From: an uncultured Clostridia bacterium
GTDB taxonomy: Bacteria; Bacillota; Clostridia; TANB77; CAG-508
Assembly: GCA_934122385.1 (NCBI GenBank)
Contig: CAKOWP010000004.1
Span: 1-46,812 of the forward strand
Length of the DNA stretch: 46,812 nt
Direction: 5' to 3'
Part shown: one piece after another, positions 17,249 through 27,730 of the stretch
How positions within the stretch are numbered: the first letter of the stretch is position 1
How the letters are laid out: each line of letters opens with the position of its first letter
Made by a program: the position numbers and the translations under genes
The notes under the pieces: generated by a model
The model's database searches: none
Told to the model about the DNA's origin: nothing
The model's input: the letters and a program-made list of their open reading frames with translations, nothing else

Positions 17249-17680
17249 TTATTCTCCTTTGTTGTTATCTTTCATGATTTCTGCAATTTTTGCAACATTT
17301 AATAAATTCATATAATTATCTAACTGGCCCTTTTTACTATCTCTAAGATATGGTTTTAGTGAGTTTAGAAGATTTGCTCTTGGATCATTTTTTGTATCTT
17401 TCATTTTGTTAATGGCTGATGACATTTTCATTACTGTGTTCATATCTAAATTACTAAAATCAAAAGTACTATTTTCTGTTTTTGATTCGTTCTGCTCTTC
17501 TTTTTTTACTTGATTGTTTTGATTATTGGCGTTTTGATTTTCTCCTTGATTTGAGAGTATTTTTGAGAAGTTTTGAATCATTTCTGGAGATATGTTTGAT
17601 ATAGCATCTGATAGATTTCCATTGTCTACCATGTTTTTTATGTTCTTCATTGTGTTTTCGTCTATATTCATATTATTCAA
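17249..17680 (-). CDS. Unknown soluble helical protein
   Basis: A 143-residue protein of unknown function. It starts with MNNMNIDENTMKNIKNMVDNG, has a polar Asn/Gln/Glu linker, and has a helix-rich C-terminal part (FSNLDMNTVMKMSSAINKMKD, then RANLLNSLKPYLRDSKKGQLDNYMNLLNVAKIAEIM). The C-terminal part resembles a short helical repeat seen in small clostridial proteins. A TTG at 17680 follows GGAGG at eight bases and is taken as start. The frame stays open for 75 more codons upstream, but that stretch runs into a fold-back element and has no ribosome site, so it is not counted. It is cotranscribed with the Tyr-rich gene. Confidence 0.65.
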   Translation of the reverse strand: MNNMNIDENTMKNIKNMVDNGNLSDAISNISPEMIQNFSKILSNQGENQNANNQNNQVKKEEQNESKTENSTFDFSNLDMNTVMKMSSAINKMKDTKNDPRANLLNSLKPYLRDSKKGQLDNYMNLLNVAKIAEIMKDNNKGE

Positions 17681-17766
17681 ATTTACCACCTCCATATAAT
17701 ATATTATTTTTTTAAAATATATATGTAATATTATAATATATATTATATGTAAGATGTAATAAATTG

Positions 17767-18225
17767 TTACAGTGTTTGATTGAGAAATGTTATAGAAATA
17801 ATGATGTGTAAGTTTTACTCCTTTGATGGTAGTATATTTGATAGTGTATCTGCTTGAATGAAGTAAAAAATAGAAAATCTTAAATAAAAAAAGAGGAATG
17901 CTCAAGAAAAAAATATATTATATGCATATGATTTGATAACTTTTCAGCTTCAATACACAACATAAGAATTTCAAAAAAAATAAATGGCACCCTTCCATAA
18001 TATGAACTCTTTCCATTTATTTTTTATGAAATTCTAATATTGTTCCAATTGCATTCAAAGATTCTAAAGTCATATGCATATAATATATTTTTAGTTTGAG
18101 AGAGGCTCATTTTTTATATTAGATTTTCTTTTTGAACGCAATGAACAAGATACACTATCAAATATACTACCCTCAAGGGAGTGAAATTAATATATCATTT
18201 ATTTTATAATAACTATGAACTGTAA
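17767..18225. repeat. Fold-back element family, full copy with shortened core
   Basis: A ~459-base imperfect palindrome bounded by ttacag and ctgtaa. Matching arm segments include gggtagtatatttgatag-like, agaaaatct, gaggaatgctc/gagcctctctc and atatgcatatga blocks. The centre lacks the gtcgarcgaagygagg core found in the copies at 13.9 and 30.2 kb. It lies in the 828-base gap between the minus-strand pair and the giant surface protein gene. The rest of that gap holds only the 18439 promoter region. Confidence 0.75.
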
Positions 18226-18438
18226 TGTGTAAACCTAAAAAATGGAAAAAAACACAAAAAAACATTGAAAAAAACTAGAGAATGTTGTATAATTTATTCT
18301 AGGAGTATTATGTAAAAAGATTATTTTTAAAATATTGTAACAAAAATGTAATACAAACTTAATAAAAATGAAAAAATTATCTTATATGTGTATCCGTAAT
18401 GTAAAAAATACATTAAAAAAATATACAAAAAAATGTTA

Positions 18439-18467
18439 TTGACATATAGTTGTATACTTTATATTAT
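18439..18467 (+). promoter_or_regulatory. SigA-type promoter of the surface-protein operon
   Basis: TTGACA (18439-18444) and TATTAT (18462-18467) are spaced by 17 bases, about 40 bases before the start codon. The 14-base string atgtgtatccgtaa lies 40 bases upstream of it. Confidence 0.75.
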
Positions 18468-18508
18468 ATATAGGAGAAAAAGTTTTTTATATTTTGGGAG
18501 GTAATAAT

Positions 18509-21500
18509 ATGAAACAAAAATTTTTACAAGCTGTAACGGCAATGTTATTAATTGTAACATTAACAATGGCAAATTTTTTACTGCTATGTGTTGATGTTGT
18601 TTCTTATGCTGCAGAAATAATAAATATGGAAAGTAGTACAAACCATAAAAATGTTGAATATATGGCATATTTTAAAGATGCAGCAGGAAATAAAGTAGAT
18701 AGCTTAGATGCAAAAACAAATAGTGAAGATTTAAAACTATATTTTCAAGTATCTGTAAAAAAAGAAGGATACTTTAATGGAAATATAACTTTAAATAATG
18801 CTAATTTTAAGCTTAAATCAGATGTATTAAGTGATGGAGTAAACAAAATAGAAAACAACACAGTATATTTAAATCAAATTAATGCTGGAGAAAGCAAAGA
18901 AATAGAAGTTGGAATTGAACTATTGAAAAATGACCAATTTGATTTAAATTATTTAAACATGGAAAGCAGTATTTCTATTAACGGAATTTATAGAGATAGT
19001 ACACAAAAAGATATTTCTATAAAAGCAGATAGAGGTGTAACATTAAATTTTGTTAACCCATACACAAGTGCGGAAGAAGCTGTTGTATTGTCACAAAACA
19101 TTATAACAAATAAAATATTTAAGATTAATGGTGAAGAAAAAAGAATTGTACAGTTGCAAGTTACATCTGGACTAAACAATGACTTGTATCCAGTAAGTAA
19201 AACAAGTGTAAATATTCAAACTCCTAAAATTTTAGATAAATATCCTGAAAGTGTTTTAATTAATGCAAATGAAACATTGGTTACAACAGGAAAAACTTTA
19301 TCAGAAGATAATTGGAAATATGATAAAGAAACAGGAAAAATTGAAATTAATTTAGAAAATACTCAAGAAAATGGTATGGTTTCATGGTTAAAAAATGGAA
19401 ATGATGATTTTGTAGTAACTTATATATATGACAAAGATGTTGAATTTAATAATGACAAATCAGAAATTACATCTCAAATTTCATTATTAGATAAAAACTC
19501 AACAGTATATAATGCAGAAAGCGGAATTACTATTACAGGAGAAGAAAAAAATTCTATAGTTACAGCATCAGTTGAACAAAACGAACAAAACATTTATAAA
19601 GGAAAATTATATGCTGGAATTTCTAGAGATGTTACATACAAAAATATAGTTGATGTTAATTTGAATAATGTTGAAACTGAAGTTGATGTTAAAGAAAATG
19701 ATTTAACAATTAATGGAACAAAAGTTACAACTTTATATAAAACATCAAAATTTGATAAAGCACAGGTAGAAAAAGTATTAGGAGAAAATGGAAGATTAAT
19801 TATATCAAATGCTAATACAGGTGCTGAAATTGCAGTAATAAATAAAAATACAGATGCAGACGAAAATGGAAAAATTAATATTTCTTATCCGGAAAATATT
19901 GACAAAGTAATTGTTAGAGTTTCAGAACCAGAAAATATTGGAAGAATAGAAATTGAAACTACTAAATCAATTGAAAAAATAAATAGAGATTTAGTAAAAC
20001 AAGCTACGGCTATAAATGGTGGTTGTACAGTTTCTTATGTTTCAGAAAATAAAGAAACAGAACTTAATACTGTAGAATCAAATATCAATTTATTAGAAAC
20101 TGAGACATCAGCAGATTTACAAATAAATAGAACAGAGTTATCTGCCATGACAACAAATAATAATGTGGAATTTAGAGTAACTTTAAAATCTAGAGAAGAA
20201 AAAAATGAGTTATTTAAAAATCCAGTTGTTAAAATAGAATTACCTGAAAAAATAAAAGATATACAAGTAAATTCAATAAACTTATTATATGAAGATGAAT
20301 TGAAAATTAAATCAGCTCAATTAAATGGAAATACTATAGAAATTTCAATGCAAGGTGAACAAACAAAATATAAAGAAGAAGCTATAGATGGTGCTACTAT
20401 TATAGTAAATGCTAATTTAGCAACAGATACAAAAATTGCAAGTAGTACTGAACAAGTTAAAGTAACATATACAAATGCAAATGCTATAAATTATAGTAAT
20501 GGAGCAAATGCAGGAATTGTTGCACAAAATATCGATATAGTTTCATACGCTGGGGTTGTAACAACAAACCAGGTTGAAGAATATGGAATTGACCTTGTAA
20601 ACAATCAAGGCGCAAACGCTGGTGAATTACCGGTATCAACAGACACAAAAACTGTTAATATACAAAAAAGAATAATTAATAACAAAGAAAATAAAATTTC
20701 AAATGTTAAAATATTAGGTGTATTCCCAACAAAAGATTCTATAGACTCAAATAGCATTGATATCGAGGTTGGAAACATAGCATTAAGTGGAATAGATGCA
20801 AATAGAGCGAAAGTTTATTATTCAGATAATGCTAATGCAACAGAAGATTTGAATAATAAAGAAAATAATTGGTCAGAAAGTATAGCTGATAATAAGAATG
20901 TTAAAAAATATTTAGTTGTATTAGATGGAATGGAATTACAAGAAGAAGTTGATTTATCTTATCTAATTACAATTCCTGCAAATCTAGAATATAATGAATC
21001 AGCTGAAGAAGGATATACAGTATATTATACAAACTTAACATCACAAGAAAAGGTTGATGTTAATAATATAAGATTAGCTACTCCAAAGGGTGCAGTTATT
21101 GATACTACTTTAAAAGCCTTAGTAGCTGGAAATGAAAGCAGTGTAGTTAAAGAAAATGAAGTATTAAGATATGCAGTAGTTGTCTCTAATACAGGTTCAG
21201 AAGATATGAAAAATATAAAAGTATCTGCAAAAGTACCAGAAGGAACAACATTTGTTAATTCAGACCAATTAAATAATGAAGTTGTTTTAGATGAAGTGCA
21301 ATTTGAAGATTCAGAAAAGAAAGATGTAGAATTTAATATTGATAGTTTGGCTCAGGGACAAACTATAACAAAATATTACGAAGTAAAAGTAAATGATGGT
21401 ATGGCAAATAAAGAAATATCAAATACAGTTACTACACAATATGGAGAAGTAACAAAAACATCAAATGAAGTAAAAACAGGCATTAAAGAAGGTAAAGTAG

Positions 21501-23395
21501 AATTAAGATTAATTTCTACAGATGCAACAGATGGAAAAGTAGAAGCAGGTTATAGTTATAGATATGTGTTATTATTAACAAATAAAAGTGACAAAGATAT
21601 AAAAAATGCAAATGTAAAATTTAATACTAATGATACTGCTAAGATTTCAAAAATTTCTTATACTGAAGATGATTTAGGAAAATCAGAATCAAATGTTGAT
21701 AATATTACTTTAAATATAATAAAAGCTGGTGAAACAAAAGAAATTCTAATGTATGCAACAATGGAGAAAAAAGATATGACAGCTATTTCAGCTAAGGTAA
21801 GCACAGACAAAGTTGACTATAATTCAAATGAAATAAGTACAAAAATTGATTCATTTGTAGTATTAGAAATGAAAGCAACTTCAGAAAATAGTGGAAATTA
21901 TGTGAAATCTGGAGATAAGATTACATATAAAATTAATATTAAAAATACAGGAACAAAGACTGCTGAATCAATAGTATTAAAAGATTGGTTTGACGGAAAT
22001 GTAGCTTTATCTAAAGTATTAAAAAATGGTGAAGAAATTCAAGCAAGTGAATATACGATTATAGCAGACAGCGATAAAAATAAAAGCAGATTAGGAATAG
22101 ATGTACCATCATTGAATGCTGGTGAAAGTGTAGAATATCAAATTGAAGTTGTGGTAAATACAATATATGGTAATACATCAGCTATTGAGATAATTAATGA
22201 AATGTCACTTGAAGAATATAATATGGAAGTTACAAATGCAAAAATACAACACATATTACAACCAGATAAGGATTTTGTAGATGTTGATCCAGATGATAAT
22301 AACGGAAATGTAGATCCAGGTAAAAAAGATGATTCTTCAACTGATAATGGAGATAACTCAACAAATGGTAATAAAAAATATGTAATAATTTCAGGAACTG
22401 CGTGGGTTGATGCAGATGAAAATGGACAAAAAGATAATCAAGAGCAAACAGCAGAGGGAATTACAGTTAAATTATTAGATGTAACAACAAATAAATTTGT
22501 AAAAGATTCAAAAGGAAATGATTTAGAAGTTAAAACTTCATCAACAGGGTTCTATAGTTTTGACAGACTTCAGAAGGGCCAATATTTAGTAGTGTTTGAA
22601 TATGATACTACAAAATATGGATTAACTACATTTGAAAAAAGTGGAGTTTCAAACGAAATGAATTCAAAAGTTGTTAATAAAACAATAAATGTTGATGGTA
22701 CAGATAGAAAAGTAGCAGCAACAGAAATTATAAATGTTGATGCAGAAAATATAGCTAATATTAATATTGGTTTAATAACAGCTAAAACTTATGATTTACA
22801 ATTAGATAAATATATAAGTAAAGTTACAGTTCAAAATAATAAAACAGTAACAAATTCTTATAATGATGTAACATTAGCAAAAGCAGAAATAGATGCAAAA
22901 CAAGTTAATTCAACTACAGTTGTAGTAGAATATACAATTAAAGTAACAAACAAAGGTGATGTTACAGCATATGTTAAGAAAATAGCTGATTACTTATCAA
23001 GTGACTTTAAATTTAGCTCAGAATTAAATAAAGACTGGTATCAATCTGGAAATACAGTATACTGTTCAAGCTTATCAAATGAAAAACTTGAGCCAGGAGA
23101 AAGCAAAGAAGTTACTTTAACAGTTATAAAACAAATGAAAGAAAATAATACAGGACTTGTAAATAATACAGCAGAGATTGCTGAATCATATAATGAACTT
23201 GGACTTACAGATGTAAATTCTACAGAAGGAAATAAAGTAAAGGGCGAAAATGATATGGGCTCAGCTGACTTAATTATAAGTATTAGAACAGGTCAAGTTG
23301 TAACAACAGTATTATTGATAATTTCTTCAATAGTAATTCTTGGAGTTGCAATATACTTTATAAGAAAATTAATAATAAATAGGAATTTAATATAG
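18509..23395 (+). CDS. Giant secreted surface protein, DUF11-like and SdrD/B-like domains
   Basis: A 1628-residue envelope protein. A signal peptide ends near residue 33 (LLLCVDVVSYAAE). A long beta-rich region follows with repeated immunoglobulin-like and DUF11-like units, such as VVSNTGSEDMKNIKVSAKVP and INIKNTGTKTAESIVLKDW. An acidic Asp/Asn/Gly linker (about 1265-1290) precedes an SdrD/B-like prealbumin-fold domain (GTAWVDADENGQKDNQE, about 1291-1425). A further DUF11-like domain and a C-terminal transmembrane helix (about 1594-1618) with a basic tail complete it. No LPXTG motif is seen, so it is membrane anchored. ATG follows GGGAGG. It lies 17 bases before the thioester adhesin gene, so the two probably act together on the cell surface. 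Ligand unknown. Confidence 0.82.
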   Translation: MKQKFLQAVTAMLLIVTLTMANFLLLCVDVVSYAAEIINMESSTNHKNVEYMAYFKDAAGNKVDSLDAKTNSEDLKLYFQVSVKKEGYFNGNITLNNANFKLKSDVLSDGVNKIENNTVYLNQINAGESKEIEVGIELLKNDQFDLNYLNMESSISINGIYRDSTQKDISIKADRGVTLNFVNPYTSAEEAVVLSQNIITNKIFKINGEEKRIVQLQVTSGLNNDLYPVSKTSVNIQTPKILDKYPESVLINANETLVTTGKTLSEDNWKYDKETGKIEINLENTQENGMVSWLKNGNDDFVVTYIYDKDVEFNNDKSEITSQISLLDKNSTVYNAESGITITGEEKNSIVTASVEQNEQNIYKGKLYAGISRDVTYKNIVDVNLNNVETEVDVKENDLTINGTKVTTLYKTSKFDKAQVEKVLGENGRLIISNANTGAEIAVINKNTDADENGKINISYPENIDKVIVRVSEPENIGRIEIETTKSIEKINRDLVKQATAINGGCTVSYVSENKETELNTVESNINLLETETSADLQINRTELSAMTTNNNVEFRVTLKSREEKNELFKNPVVKIELPEKIKDIQVNSINLLYEDELKIKSAQLNGNTIEISMQGEQTKYKEEAIDGATIIVNANLATDTKIASSTEQVKVTYTNANAINYSNGANAGIVAQNIDIVSYAGVVTTNQVEEYGIDLVNNQGANAGELPVSTDTKTVNIQKRIINNKENKISNVKILGVFPTKDSIDSNSIDIEVGNIALSGIDANRAKVYYSDNANATEDLNNKENNWSESIADNKNVKKYLVVLDGMELQEEVDLSYLITIPANLEYNESAEEGYTVYYTNLTSQEKVDVNNIRLATPKGAVIDTTLKALVAGNESSVVKENEVLRYAVVVSNTGSEDMKNIKVSAKVPEGTTFVNSDQLNNEVVLDEVQFEDSEKKDVEFNIDSLAQGQTITKYYEVKVNDGMANKEISNTVTTQYGEVTKTSNEVKTGIKEGKVELRLISTDATDGKVEAGYSYRYVLLLTNKSDKDIKNANVKFNTNDTAKISKISYTEDDLGKSESNVDNITLNIIKAGETKEILMYATMEKKDMTAISAKVSTDKVDYNSNEISTKIDSFVVLEMKATSENSGNYVKSGDKITYKINIKNTGTKTAESIVLKDWFDGNVALSKVLKNGEEIQASEYTIIADSDKNKSRLGIDVPSLNAGESVEYQIEVVVNTIYGNTSAIEIINEMSLEEYNMEVTNAKIQHILQPDKDFVDVDPDDNNGNVDPGKKDDSSTDNGDNSTNGNKKYVIISGTAWVDADENGQKDNQEQTAEGITVKLLDVTTNKFVKDSKGNDLEVKTSSTGFYSFDRLQKGQYLVVFEYDTTKYGLTTFEKSGVSNEMNSKVVNKTINVDGTDRKVAATEIINVDAENIANINIGLITAKTYDLQLDKYISKVTVQNNKTVTNSYNDVTLAKAEIDAKQVNSTTVVVEYTIKVTNKGDVTAYVKKIADYLSSDFKFSSELNKDWYQSGNTVYCSSLSNEKLEPGESKEVTLTVIKQMKENNTGLVNNTAEIAESYNELGLTDVNSTEGNKVKGENDMGSADLIISIRTGQVVTTVLLIISSIVILGVAIYFIRKLIINRNLI

Positions 23396-23412
23396 GAAAG
23401 GAGGGAGATAGA

Positions 23413-26400
23413 ATGAAGGAAAAAACAAGAATATTTATATTTGCATTTGTTCTTATAAGTGTTGTAGCTTTGTTAACTACTATGGTAGTTGCAACAAGTA
23501 GAGATATATCTGATGTTATAGGAAAAAGCTATACAAAAATAGGCGATGAATATGAATTTGATTTGCAAACTTTAGTTGGTAATAAAAATGCGTATTGTAC
23601 TCAACATGGAAAAAGAATGAGAACAAATGAATTCGCAAAGTATACATTGGCAAAATATATTGAAATTGATGGTAAAGAAGCAACTGTTTATACTAACAAT
23701 AATGGTGCTTCAAAAACTTATGCAAATGACAAAAATGCTCAAATGGCATATATTTTAAATCAAGGGCAAGGATATGGAACAGAAACATGGAATGGAGACA
23801 AAGGTACAATTACAAATACAGAAGGGCAAAAGGCATTGTGGCATATATTTAATTCATGGGCTGATGGTCTTGAAATGTCAGATTATAAACAAAGCAAAAA
23901 TGATAATATTGGCAATCAAACTATGAATACAAATGCTGAAAATTATGCAAATGCTGTTGGAAATGTTAAAACTTCAGATAAATCAGCTGGTTCTACATTA
24001 AAAGTAACAGGCGCAACAAATAAAAATGGAATAACTGTTATAGATGTAGGCGGATATTATAGAATAGGACCATTCAATTTTAATTTTGAAGGAACAATAA
24101 CAGATATTGTAACAAAGGGAAATAGTGGTGATATAGCAGATTCTAATATCAGAATTGTTAAGTATTCTGGTGCAACGGCACAAGTAGTTGGAAAGGCTGA
24201 TGTAAAAACAGGTGAAAGTTTCTATGTTGATGTTAATCAAAATGCAAATTTAAAAACATTTAATGGAATTACTGTAAAAACAACATCAGGAGAAAATGGC
24301 GGAGTAGAGGTATATAAATCTAACATTTGGATATTTGATTCTTCAGATCACCAGAATGTATTATACACTCAAACAAGTAAACAAAAAGTTCCATTAGTTG
24401 GTGAAGGAAGTGAAGATTATTCAGCAATTCCTTTAACAAGAGAAATAGGACTTAACAAAGTTGATGATAGAGATGATACAAAACCATTAAAAGATATTGG
24501 GTTTAAATTTAAAGCGACTGTATATAGAGATTCACAGTGGGTTACAAGATATTTAGGTTCAGACTTAAAATGGAGTGCTACAGATTTAAACGGAGCAAAA
24601 GAATTTTTTGTAGACAGCAATGGTGCATTAAATTTAACAATATCAGGAGAAACTGTAAAAACTAATTCTATAAAAGCAATAGAAACAACAAATAAAAATT
24701 ATGGCTATGATGAAAATGTTGGAAAAGAATATACAGTAGGAGATAGTAGCAAAAAGTTTTTAAATCATCAATATAGAGTAAAACTATCTGGTTATGTATG
24801 GTTAGATACACATAAAGGAAAAATAACAGTAAGAGATGATCAATATGATCAAAGTGTTGACAACAATGGAAATGGATTTAATGGAATTACAGTATTTTTA
24901 AAAGATAAATCTGGAAATGAAATAAAAAGAACAACTACATCTGAATTGGGATTATATTCTGAAATAAATGGAGGAGAATACCAATTTGTAGATGTTGACC
25001 TTGATAAATTACAAAAAGGCGAATACTATGTAGAATTTGAATATTGTGGAATTAAATATCAAGCTGTTGCTGAAAAATTAACACAAAACAATGGTTCAAA
25101 ATCTAGAGAAACAAGCTCAAGAGACGAATTAGATAGAAAGTTTACAAGTGTAGATGGAAATGGAACAAACAGTCTAAATATCAATGGTGTAACAGTAAAT
25201 TATAATGGTACAGACACACAATCACATTTAAATTCTATAAAAGATTGTTCAGGTTGTGATGTTTATGCAAATACTAAAGAATCAGGATATGACCTATATA
25301 GTGGATTTACACCAACTGCTGAGGAAATCAGATATGTAAATTTAGGACTATATGAAAAAGCACAAACTGATTACCGTATATCACAAGACTTATATAATGT
25401 CAGAATAGAAGTTAATGGATTTAATCATATTTATAGATATGGAACAGAAGCTGACGAAGCTAAAAATCAAAGTTCAGAGTGGAATGTAGGCGTACAATTC
25501 CAAAATAATAGAGGAACATATAATAGAGCAATATATACAGCAGATGCTGAATATGAAGCTCCAAACCATAAAGATAATGAATTAAAAGTTTATCTAACAT
25601 ATCAAATAAGATTAATAAATGAATCATCATATTTAGCTAGAATTAATAATGTAATAGATTATTCTGATAGTGGATTAAATATGATTGCGGCAGGAACAAG
25701 TGTTGATGATAAAGATAAAATATCTGGAGATATAAAATTTGGACAAAAAACATCATATAATGATAACTACTCAAGTAATTTAATAGAAGTTAATTCAACT
25801 GTAAAACAAGGAACAGAAAATGTTTTATATGTACAATATGAATTAAATAGAGAATCAGTATTAAAAATAATTAATAATAAAGAATTAATTAATAGTACTG
25901 TTGAAATAAACTCATATACAACATTTAAAGATAACAACGAAAATACAACAGTAGCAGTAGTTGACCAAGACTCAGTACCAGGAAATGCTAAACCAGGAGA
26001 CTTCAATACATATGAAGATGATACATTTGGAGCAAGATCATTAAAGTTAGAATTGAAAAATGCAAGATCAATAGAAGGAACGGTATTTGTTGATGCTTCA
26101 GCATTAAATAAAAATAATGAAAGACTTGGTAATGGTATATTTGACAATGGAGAGACAACGGTAGCTGGAGTAAAAGTATCATTAAATGAAATTGGAAAAG
26201 ATGATAGTAGTTATGATGGCGAAAGAGTATCAATGGAAACTACTACAGATGCAAATGGTAACTTTACATTTACGGGTTATATACCAGGAAATTATAATAT
26301 AACATATACATGGGGAGATAAAACATATAAAGTTCAATACTATAAAGGAACAATATATGATGAATCTAGAGACCAAAATAATAAAGAATGGTATAAAGTA

Positions 26401-27489
26401 GATGCAGATACAAGAAAAACTGACGCATTAGATAGTGAAGATGCAAGAAGAACAATAGATGCAGAAATGAGAAAAATAACTAAAAATAATCTTGAGGATG
26501 AAATTAACAAAGCATATGAAAGTGGTTCAGATACAATAAAAACAACAACTATGAATTCTACAACACCAGGAATGGCATTTAGTGTTGAATATGATACAAC
26601 TATAACAGACGGAAATGATGATAAAGTAGAATTTAAAGTTAAAAATATTGACTTTGGTATTGTAGAAAGACCAAAACAAAAAATGGAAATTTCTAAGAGA
26701 GTTTCAGCATTTAAAATTACATTAGCAAATGGCCAAGTATTAGTAGACGCAACAATTGATGAAAAAGGAAAATTACAAGGTTCACATGATTATGTAACTT
26801 ATATGGGACCATCTTTTACAAATAATATAAATGTTAATGGTATTGTTAGGGCAGAAATAGATAATGAATTAATACAAGGAGCAAAATTAGAGGCAACATA
26901 TTCAATAAAAGTAACTAATACGAGTGAAAAAGATTATGATTCAAAAAGATATTATCAATATGGAAAAATAGATAAAGGTGCACAACTTGTTAAAAATTCA
27001 GCTACAGGAGTAATTGATTATCTAGATAAAAGATTAACAAGTAATAACAATGATGGTTGGGAAGAAAAAAATCAAGCATACTTAAATGATGTAAATGCAA
27101 GTGAAAAAGATAATACTGAATATATAAATACTACGATTACTTACTTTACTAGTCAATTATCAAAACCTTTAGCACCAGGAGATTCTAATGAAGTTACATT
27201 TAATGTTTCTAAATTGTTAGCAAGTTCAGAAGATAATACATTTGATAATAAGACAGAAATTGTTGATGTTACAAAGAGCGATGGATTTAATACAGGTACA
27301 CCAGTTGCAGTTACATGGAATAATGGAAGATTCTTCTTTAATAAAGATAATTCTGAAGAAATCGTAGTTATACCAAGTACTGGTGAAAATAGAAATTATA
27401 CAGTACCTACTATAGTAGGAATTGTGGCAATTACTATATTAGGAGTTGGAGTATTCCTTATTAAGAAATTTGCTATAGATAAAAAATAA
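23413..27489 (+). CDS. Thioester-domain surface adhesin with IPSTG sorting signal
   Basis: A 1358-residue fibrous adhesin. After a signal peptide, the N-terminal domain has the paired motifs of Cys-Gln thioester domains: YCTQ with C62 and GQKALW with Q139. These can form an internal thioester able to bond covalently to host or matrix amines. Prealbumin-like SdrD/Cna-B domains follow near residues 454-560 (SGYVWLDTHKGK) and 882-985 (IEGTVFVDASALN), then DUF11-like repeats. The C-terminus has IPSTG (near 1319), a hydrophobic helix and a KK-containing tail: a variant LPXTG sortase signal. The ATG follows AAAGGAGG. No sortase gene is in the window. It is cotranscribed with the preceding giant protein and followed by a terminator. 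Confidence 0.82.
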   Translation: MKEKTRIFIFAFVLISVVALLTTMVVATSRDISDVIGKSYTKIGDEYEFDLQTLVGNKNAYCTQHGKRMRTNEFAKYTLAKYIEIDGKEATVYTNNNGASKTYANDKNAQMAYILNQGQGYGTETWNGDKGTITNTEGQKALWHIFNSWADGLEMSDYKQSKNDNIGNQTMNTNAENYANAVGNVKTSDKSAGSTLKVTGATNKNGITVIDVGGYYRIGPFNFNFEGTITDIVTKGNSGDIADSNIRIVKYSGATAQVVGKADVKTGESFYVDVNQNANLKTFNGITVKTTSGENGGVEVYKSNIWIFDSSDHQNVLYTQTSKQKVPLVGEGSEDYSAIPLTREIGLNKVDDRDDTKPLKDIGFKFKATVYRDSQWVTRYLGSDLKWSATDLNGAKEFFVDSNGALNLTISGETVKTNSIKAIETTNKNYGYDENVGKEYTVGDSSKKFLNHQYRVKLSGYVWLDTHKGKITVRDDQYDQSVDNNGNGFNGITVFLKDKSGNEIKRTTTSELGLYSEINGGEYQFVDVDLDKLQKGEYYVEFEYCGIKYQAVAEKLTQNNGSKSRETSSRDELDRKFTSVDGNGTNSLNINGVTVNYNGTDTQSHLNSIKDCSGCDVYANTKESGYDLYSGFTPTAEEIRYVNLGLYEKAQTDYRISQDLYNVRIEVNGFNHIYRYGTEADEAKNQSSEWNVGVQFQNNRGTYNRAIYTADAEYEAPNHKDNELKVYLTYQIRLINESSYLARINNVIDYSDSGLNMIAAGTSVDDKDKISGDIKFGQKTSYNDNYSSNLIEVNSTVKQGTENVLYVQYELNRESVLKIINNKELINSTVEINSYTTFKDNNENTTVAVVDQDSVPGNAKPGDFNTYEDDTFGARSLKLELKNARSIEGTVFVDASALNKNNERLGNGIFDNGETTVAGVKVSLNEIGKDDSSYDGERVSMETTTDANGNFTFTGYIPGNYNITYTWGDKTYKVQYYKGTIYDESRDQNNKEWYKVDADTRKTDALDSEDARRTIDAEMRKITKNNLEDEINKAYESGSDTIKTTTMNSTTPGMAFSVEYDTTITDGNDDKVEFKVKNIDFGIVERPKQKMEISKRVSAFKITLANGQVLVDATIDEKGKLQGSHDYVTYMGPSFTNNINVNGIVRAEIDNELIQGAKLEATYSIKVTNTSEKDYDSKRYYQYGKIDKGAQLVKNSATGVIDYLDKRLTSNNNDGWEEKNQAYLNDVNASEKDNTEYINTTITYFTSQLSKPLAPGDSNEVTFNVSKLLASSEDNTFDNKTEIVDVTKSDGFNTGTPVAVTWNNGRFFFNKDNSEEIVVIPSTGENRNYTVPTIVGIVAITILGVGVFLIKKFAIDKK

Positions 27490-27497
27490 TATAAAAT

Positions 27498-27534
27498 AAA
27501 AGAGCATTCTTAAAAAAGAGTGTTCTTTTTTTGT
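27498..27534 (+). terminator. Terminator of the surface-protein operon
   Basis: aaagagcattctt pairs with aagagtgttcttt and is followed by TTTTTTT. Confidence 0.85.
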
Positions 27535-27730
27535 GCAAAAATTTAAAATATATTGCAAAATCTGCTAAATTATAATAAAATAAGGAAAGTAAAAAGATAA
27601 ATAATAAAGAAAAAATAAATTATATATCACAAATTGTAAAAAACTTTTTTTGAATCAGTTTCTAAAAAAGACAAAAAATACCAAGGACAAGTAGTAAAAT
27701 GATGCTATAAAAGTTTAAGAGGTGGTAAGG

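Noticed and set aside
17681..17905. A 75-codon N-terminal extension of the unknown helical minus-strand gene
   Set aside because: It lies partly in a fold-back element, has no ribosome site at its ATG and is low in coding character. A TTG with GGAGG lies at 17680.
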